Assembly: GCA_900549405.1 (NCBI GenBank)
Contig: URNZ01000022.1
Location: 1-25,899, forward strand
Source: an uncultured Eubacteriales bacterium
Lineage (GTDB): Bacteria > Bacillota > Clostridia > Oscillospirales > Oscillospiraceae
DNA length: 25,899 bases
Reading direction: 5' to 3'
Shown here in pieces: positions 23,317 through 25,899 of the stretch; within the stretch, counting starts at the first letter, position 1, and each line of letters opens with the position of its first letter. The translations under genes and the position numbers were made by a program. The notes below the pieces were generated by a model. It saw only the letters and a program-made list of their open reading frames with translations, was not told the DNA's origin and searched no databases.

Positions 23317-24276
23317 ATGGGAAATATTTTGATCACCGCCTCCCACTTTCAGACGCTGTGTCAGGACGCCATCCGGCTTTTGGAGGACAACGGACATCAT
23401 GTGATCCTGAACGACCACGACATGCCCTATTATTCCTTTGAGGAGCTGGCAGTCTGGGCCCCCGACATCCAGGGGGCTATCATCGGAATGGACCAGTGGA
23501 ACGAGCAGGTCTTTCAGATCGCGCCGAAGCTGAAAATTTTGGCCCGCTTCGGCGTGGGCGTGGACAACGTCGACCTGGAAGCGGCCAAGCGCCACGGCGT
23601 TCAGGTGGTAAACGCCGCCGGACTCAACGCCAACGCGGTGGCGGAGCTGGGCGTGGCCATGATCCTGAACTGTCTGCGCAGCATCCCCCAGCTGAATCAA
23701 AAGCTGGACCAGGGAGAGTGGGCCCGGGCCGTGGGAAAAGAGATCCTGGGCAAAACGGTGGGCATCCTGGGCTTTGGCGACATCGGCGGCCGGGTGGCCA
23801 AAAAGCTGTCTGGCATGGGGGTGGAACTGCTGGCCTATGACCCCTATCCCAACGAGGCGAAGGCCCGGGACCTGCACGTGACCCTGACGGACATGGACAC
23901 GGTGCTGGCCAAGAGCGACGTCATCAGCATCCATATGCCCAGCATCCCCGCCACTCGGCACATCATGGACCGGGCCGCCTTTGCCAAGATGAAGCAGGGC
24001 GCCTATTTCATCAACACGGCCCGGGGAGCCCTGGTGGACACCCAGGCCCTGATCGACGCCGTGACCGGCGGGCACCTGGCTGGGGCGGCGCTGGACGTGT
24101 ATGAGCAGGAGCCCCTGCCCATGGACGCCCCCATCCTCCACACCCCCGGCATTCAGTGTACCCCCCACACCGGCGCGGAGACGGTGGAGACCTATCACAA
24201 CATCAGCATGATGGCCGCCCAGGCAGTCATAGACAGCCTGAACGGGAAAGAACCGAAAAACTGGATCAATCGATAA
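23317..24276 (+). CDS. D-2-hydroxyacid dehydrogenase (phosphoglycerate dehydrogenase-like)
   Basis: 319 residues. NAD-dependent oxidation of D-2-hydroxyacids or reduction of 2-ketoacids. Rossmann GFGDIG at 152-157 with D175 after strand 2, which favours NAD. Catalytic R236 (NTARG), E265 (YEQEP) and H284 (TPHTG). It lacks the ACT/regulatory extension of SerA. No serine genes lie nearby, and it is 15 nt after the HIT gene in a carboxylate operon, so a catabolic hydroxyacid role is more likely than serine synthesis. Confidence 0.93.
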   Translation: MGNILITASHFQTLCQDAIRLLEDNGHHVILNDHDMPYYSFEELAVWAPDIQGAIIGMDQWNEQVFQIAPKLKILARFGVGVDNVDLEAAKRHGVQVVNAAGLNANAVAELGVAMILNCLRSIPQLNQKLDQGEWARAVGKEILGKTVGILGFGDIGGRVAKKLSGMGVELLAYDPYPNEAKARDLHVTLTDMDTVLAKSDVISIHMPSIPATRHIMDRAAFAKMKQGAYFINTARGALVDTQALIDAVTGGHLAGAALDVYEQEPLPMDAPILHTPGIQCTPHTGAETVETYHNISMMAAQAVIDSLNGKEPKNWINR

Positions 24277-24290
24277 GGAGCGAGACGAAT

Positions 24291-25175
24291 ATGAAAAAAA
24301 TGAAAGGCGTCATCACCGCGATGACCACCCCCTTTGACGAGCACGACCAGGTGGACGTGAAGGCCCTGGAGGAGCAGGTGGAGTTCCTGATCCAGAAGGG
24401 CGTGAATTGCCTGTATCCCTGCGGAACCACGGGCGAGATGTTCAACATGACCCCCGAGGAGCGGGAGCTGGTGGCCGAGACCGTTTTGAAGGCCGCCGCG
24501 GGCCGCGTGGACGTGTTTATCCATGTGGGCGCTATGACCCTGAAGGAGACCATCCGCCTGGCCCAGCACGCCGAGAAGATCGGCGTGGACGGCATCGGCG
24601 TGGTGACCCCCGGCTTCTTCGGCATCAAGGACAAGGCCATGATCCGCTATTATCAGCAGGTCTCCGCCAGCGTCTCCAAGGACTTCCCCATCTATCTCTA
24701 TGCCATTCCCCAGTGCGCCACCAACGACCTGAAGCCCGAGCTGGTGGCCGAGCTGCTGAAGACCTGCCCCAACATCGTGGGCATTAAGTACAGCTATGCG
24801 GATATGATCCGGCTGAAGGACTATCTGCTGCTGAACGACGGCAACTTCTCCGTCCTGTTCGGCGCGGACCGCCTGTTCCTGCCCGCCCTGGTCATGGGGT
24901 GCGAGGGCACCGTGTCCGGTTGCTCCGGCCCCATGCCAGAGCACTTTGTGAACGTGTACAAGGCCTATCTGGCCGGGGATATGAAGACCGCTCTGAAGGA
25001 ACAGCAGACCGCCAACGAGATCTGCGAGATCATGAAGAGCGGCGCGGACATGGGCATCTTCAAGGCCGTTCTGCAGATGCGCGGCATGACCGGCGGCCAC
25101 ATGCGCGCCCCGCTGATCGACCTGGACGAGGACGAGAAGAAGGCTCTCCACGACCAAATCGCCCCTTACCTCTAA
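24291..25175 (+). CDS. DHDPS/N-acetylneuraminate lyase family aldolase
   Basis: 294 residues, TIM barrel, class I aldolase. GTTGE at 45-49, Tyr137 (YLYAIP) and Schiff-base K166 (GIKYSYAD). True dihydrodipicolinate synthase has an Arg just after the tyrosine motif (P-S-R-T) for aspartate semialdehyde; here it reads AIPQCATN, so lysine synthesis is unlikely. Relatives cleave 2-keto-3-deoxy sugar acids, 4-hydroxy-2-oxoglutarate or sialic acid, or dehydrate keto-deoxyglucarate. ATG at 24291 after AAGGAG; last gene of the operon. Confidence 0.92.
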   Translation: MKKMKGVITAMTTPFDEHDQVDVKALEEQVEFLIQKGVNCLYPCGTTGEMFNMTPEERELVAETVLKAAAGRVDVFIHVGAMTLKETIRLAQHAEKIGVDGIGVVTPGFFGIKDKAMIRYYQQVSASVSKDFPIYLYAIPQCATNDLKPELVAELLKTCPNIVGIKYSYADMIRLKDYLLLNDGNFSVLFGADRLFLPALVMGCEGTVSGCSGPMPEHFVNVYKAYLAGDMKTALKEQQTANEICEIMKSGADMGIFKAVLQMRGMTGGHMRAPLIDLDEDEKKALHDQIAPYL

Positions 25176-25192
25176 TCATATAGAGATGGAAT

Positions 25193-25237
25193 AAAAAGCG
25201 GACCAGCCGCCTGATCGATGTGACCGGGCGGCTGGTC
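25193..25237. terminator. Terminator between the operon and ferredoxin gene
   Basis: Perfect 11-bp stem GACCAGCCGCC (25201-25211) / GGCGGCTGGTC (25227-25237), 15-nt loop. On the minus strand it is followed by CGCTTTTT, a good end for the ferredoxin; on the plus strand the tail has few U. Confidence 0.8.
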
Positions 25238-25295
25238 TGTTCTGTGCGTTGAGCGTTGTGCTGGATATCCTGCGTCCGAACCTGCCAAAGGGTGC

Positions 25296-25478
25296 TCAGC
25301 TCACCTCAATGGCGTTGACGGGGCAGTCCTCTGCGGCCTGGCGGACCTGGGCCTCCTGCTCGGGGAAAATTTCGTCCCGGGCGGCGGCCACGCCCTCCTC
25401 GGTCATGGTGAAAACGCCGGGGCAGACCCCGGTACACAGCCCGCAGCCGATGCAGGCGTCGTTTACGTGGGCAGTCAT
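25296..25478 (-). CDS. 4Fe-4S ferredoxin, single cluster
   Basis: 60 residues. Small electron carrier. Cluster cysteines C9, C12 and C15 (CIGCGLC) and C52 (DCPVNAI); C19 is extra, as in monocluster ferredoxins where it may form a disulfide, but no partner Cys exists here. The lack of a second CxxCxxC motif rules out the 2[4Fe-4S] clostridial type. ATG at 25478 after GAGGAGGCGAGG. Stand-alone gene; redox partner not visible. Confidence 0.93.
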   Translation of the reverse strand: MTAHVNDACIGCGLCTGVCPGVFTMTEEGVAAARDEIFPEQEAQVRQAAEDCPVNAIEVS

Positions 25479-25570
25479 GTTCCTCGCCTCCTCTCATACC
25501 TGGAGAAGAGTATGCCCTGACAGGATGAATGTTATGCGCTAAGGACCGGAAAAGCGGCCCGGAGGGGGAG

Positions 25571-25606
25571 AAAACAGGCCGGTTTCCTGTTTTTTACGAA
25601 AACCGG
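25571..25606. repeat. Two overlapping, mutually exclusive hairpins
   Basis: Hairpin A pairs AAAACAGG (25571-25578) with CCTGTTTT (25586-25593); hairpin B pairs CCGGTTT (25579-25585) with AAACCGG (25600-25606). The left arm of B is the loop of A, so both cannot form. It lies upstream of the L7Ae-gene promoter, in a 285-bp gap without genes. Confidence 0.4.
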
Positions 25607-25625
25607 AGGGGCAGGGTGGAAAACT

Positions 25626-25643
25626 TTGTGGAATTCTTGTGGA
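25626..25643 (+). repeat. Direct repeat TTGTGGA upstream of a promoter
   Basis: TTGTGGA at 25626-25632 and 25637-25643, 11 bp apart (about one helical turn), ending 7 bp before the -35. The second reads TGTGGATTT, 7 of 9 to the DnaA box TGTGGATAA. Confidence 0.35.
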
Positions 25644-25650
25644 TTTGTGC

Positions 25651-25679
25651 TTGACGGGGGCTTGACAGTCTGTTATAAT
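25651..25679 (+). promoter_or_regulatory. Promoter of the L7Ae-family gene
   Basis: TTGACG (25651-25656), 17-nt spacer, TATAAT (25674-25679). A second TTGACA at 25662-25667 lies inside the spacer and is too close to the -10 to work with it. Confidence 0.85.
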
Positions 25680-25685
25680 CTGAAA

Positions 25686-25763
25686 TTGCGGTGATAGGGG
25701 GCTTTGCGCCCTTTCCCCAATGAAACGACCCCTGCCTTTGCCGGGGGAGAGGAGGGCACCGAA
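25686..25763 (+). promoter_or_regulatory. Structured leader of the L7Ae-family gene
   Basis: GGGC/GCCC hairpin (25699-25702 with 25708-25711) and CCCC/GGGG (25729-25732 with 25743-25746), the latter just before the ribosome site GGAGGG. Such a leader could serve autoregulation by the encoded RNA-binding protein, but I cannot build a clear kink-turn. Confidence 0.3.
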
Positions 25764-25899
25764 ATGGTATCTGAACTGAGCAGCGTCAACAAGGTCGTGG
25801 GCGCCAAGCAGGTCCGCCGCGCGCTGAACGATGGCCGCGCCTGCAAAGTATTCCTGGCCTGCGACGCGGACCCCCGCGTGGTAGAACCCCTGGCCCGGC
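25764..25899 (+). CDS. Ribosomal L7Ae/L30e/S12e/Gadd45-family protein, partial
   Basis: First 45 codons only; the gene runs off the window. MVSELSSVNKVVGAKQVRRAL followed by CKVFLACDADPRVVEPLA matches YbxF/RplGB-type proteins, which bind kink-turn RNA. In Firmicutes this type is usually the first gene before rpsL-rpsG-fusA-tuf; the strong separate promoter here fits that. The YlxQ type of the nusA-infB operon is the alternative. ATG at 25764 after GGAGGG. Confidence 0.88.
   Translation, partial: MVSELSSVNKVVGAKQVRRALNDGRACKVFLACDADPRVVEPLAR

Overview
The window reads as chromosomal DNA of a GC-rich, low-oxygen Firmicute, most likely an Oscillospiraceae-type gut Clostridium (Flavonifractor/Lawsonibacter/Intestinimonas-like). 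Reasons: the ybeY-era-recO and yceD-rpmF gene orders, bS21 and bL32 with a Cys4 zinc site, a CD1247-type protein beside efp, sigma-A-like promoters (TTGACA-17-TATAAT), many GAGG/AGGAGG ribosome sites, TTG starts on several genes and a clostridial ferredoxin. The genus is an inference. I saw no rRNA, tRNA, CRISPR array or insertion sequence.

Layout. 1-2.3 kb: the 5' part of nicotinate phosphoribosyltransferase (minus), divergent from a membrane-anchored XRE regulator (plus). 2.3-5.1 kb: a minus-strand yqeG-efp-CD1247 group, a divergent GH18-like barrel protein and rpsU. 5.1-7.6 kb: leuS (minus). 7.7-10.2 kb: ybeY-era-recO (plus), with ybeY bracketed by two copies of a hairpin-forming interspersed repeat. 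10.2-12.2 kb: a lacI-type regulator and, overlapping it, a PfkB-fold protein whose catalytic Asp is gone (minus). 12.3-15.8 kb: a cytidylate kinase-like protein, a secreted stalk-domain protein and an RluA-type pseudouridine synthase (minus). 15.9-16.8 kb: yceD-rpmF (plus), closed by two terminators. 17.0-25.2 kb: a nine-gene plus-strand catabolic operon. 25.3-25.9 kb: a ferredoxin (minus) and the start of an L7Ae-family gene (plus), probably the head of the rpsL operon.

The accessory core is the operon at 17.0-25.2 kb: a KduD-like SDR, a Gfo/Idh/MocA oxidoreductase, a xylose isomerase-like TIM barrel, a complete TctCBA tripartite carboxylate transporter, a HIT hydrolase, a D-2-hydroxyacid dehydrogenase and a DHDPS/NAL-family lyase that lacks the DHDPS substrate arginine. 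Together they look like uptake of a sugar acid or other hydroxycarboxylate, redox and isomerisation steps, then aldol cleavage. Its promoter carries, just after the -10, an 18-bp site matching 15/18 positions of a site beside the promoter of the lacI-type gene 5 kb away. The regulator/pseudokinase pair and the operon may therefore form one regulon, unless both sites are CcpA cre boxes. The housekeeping genes look ordinary.
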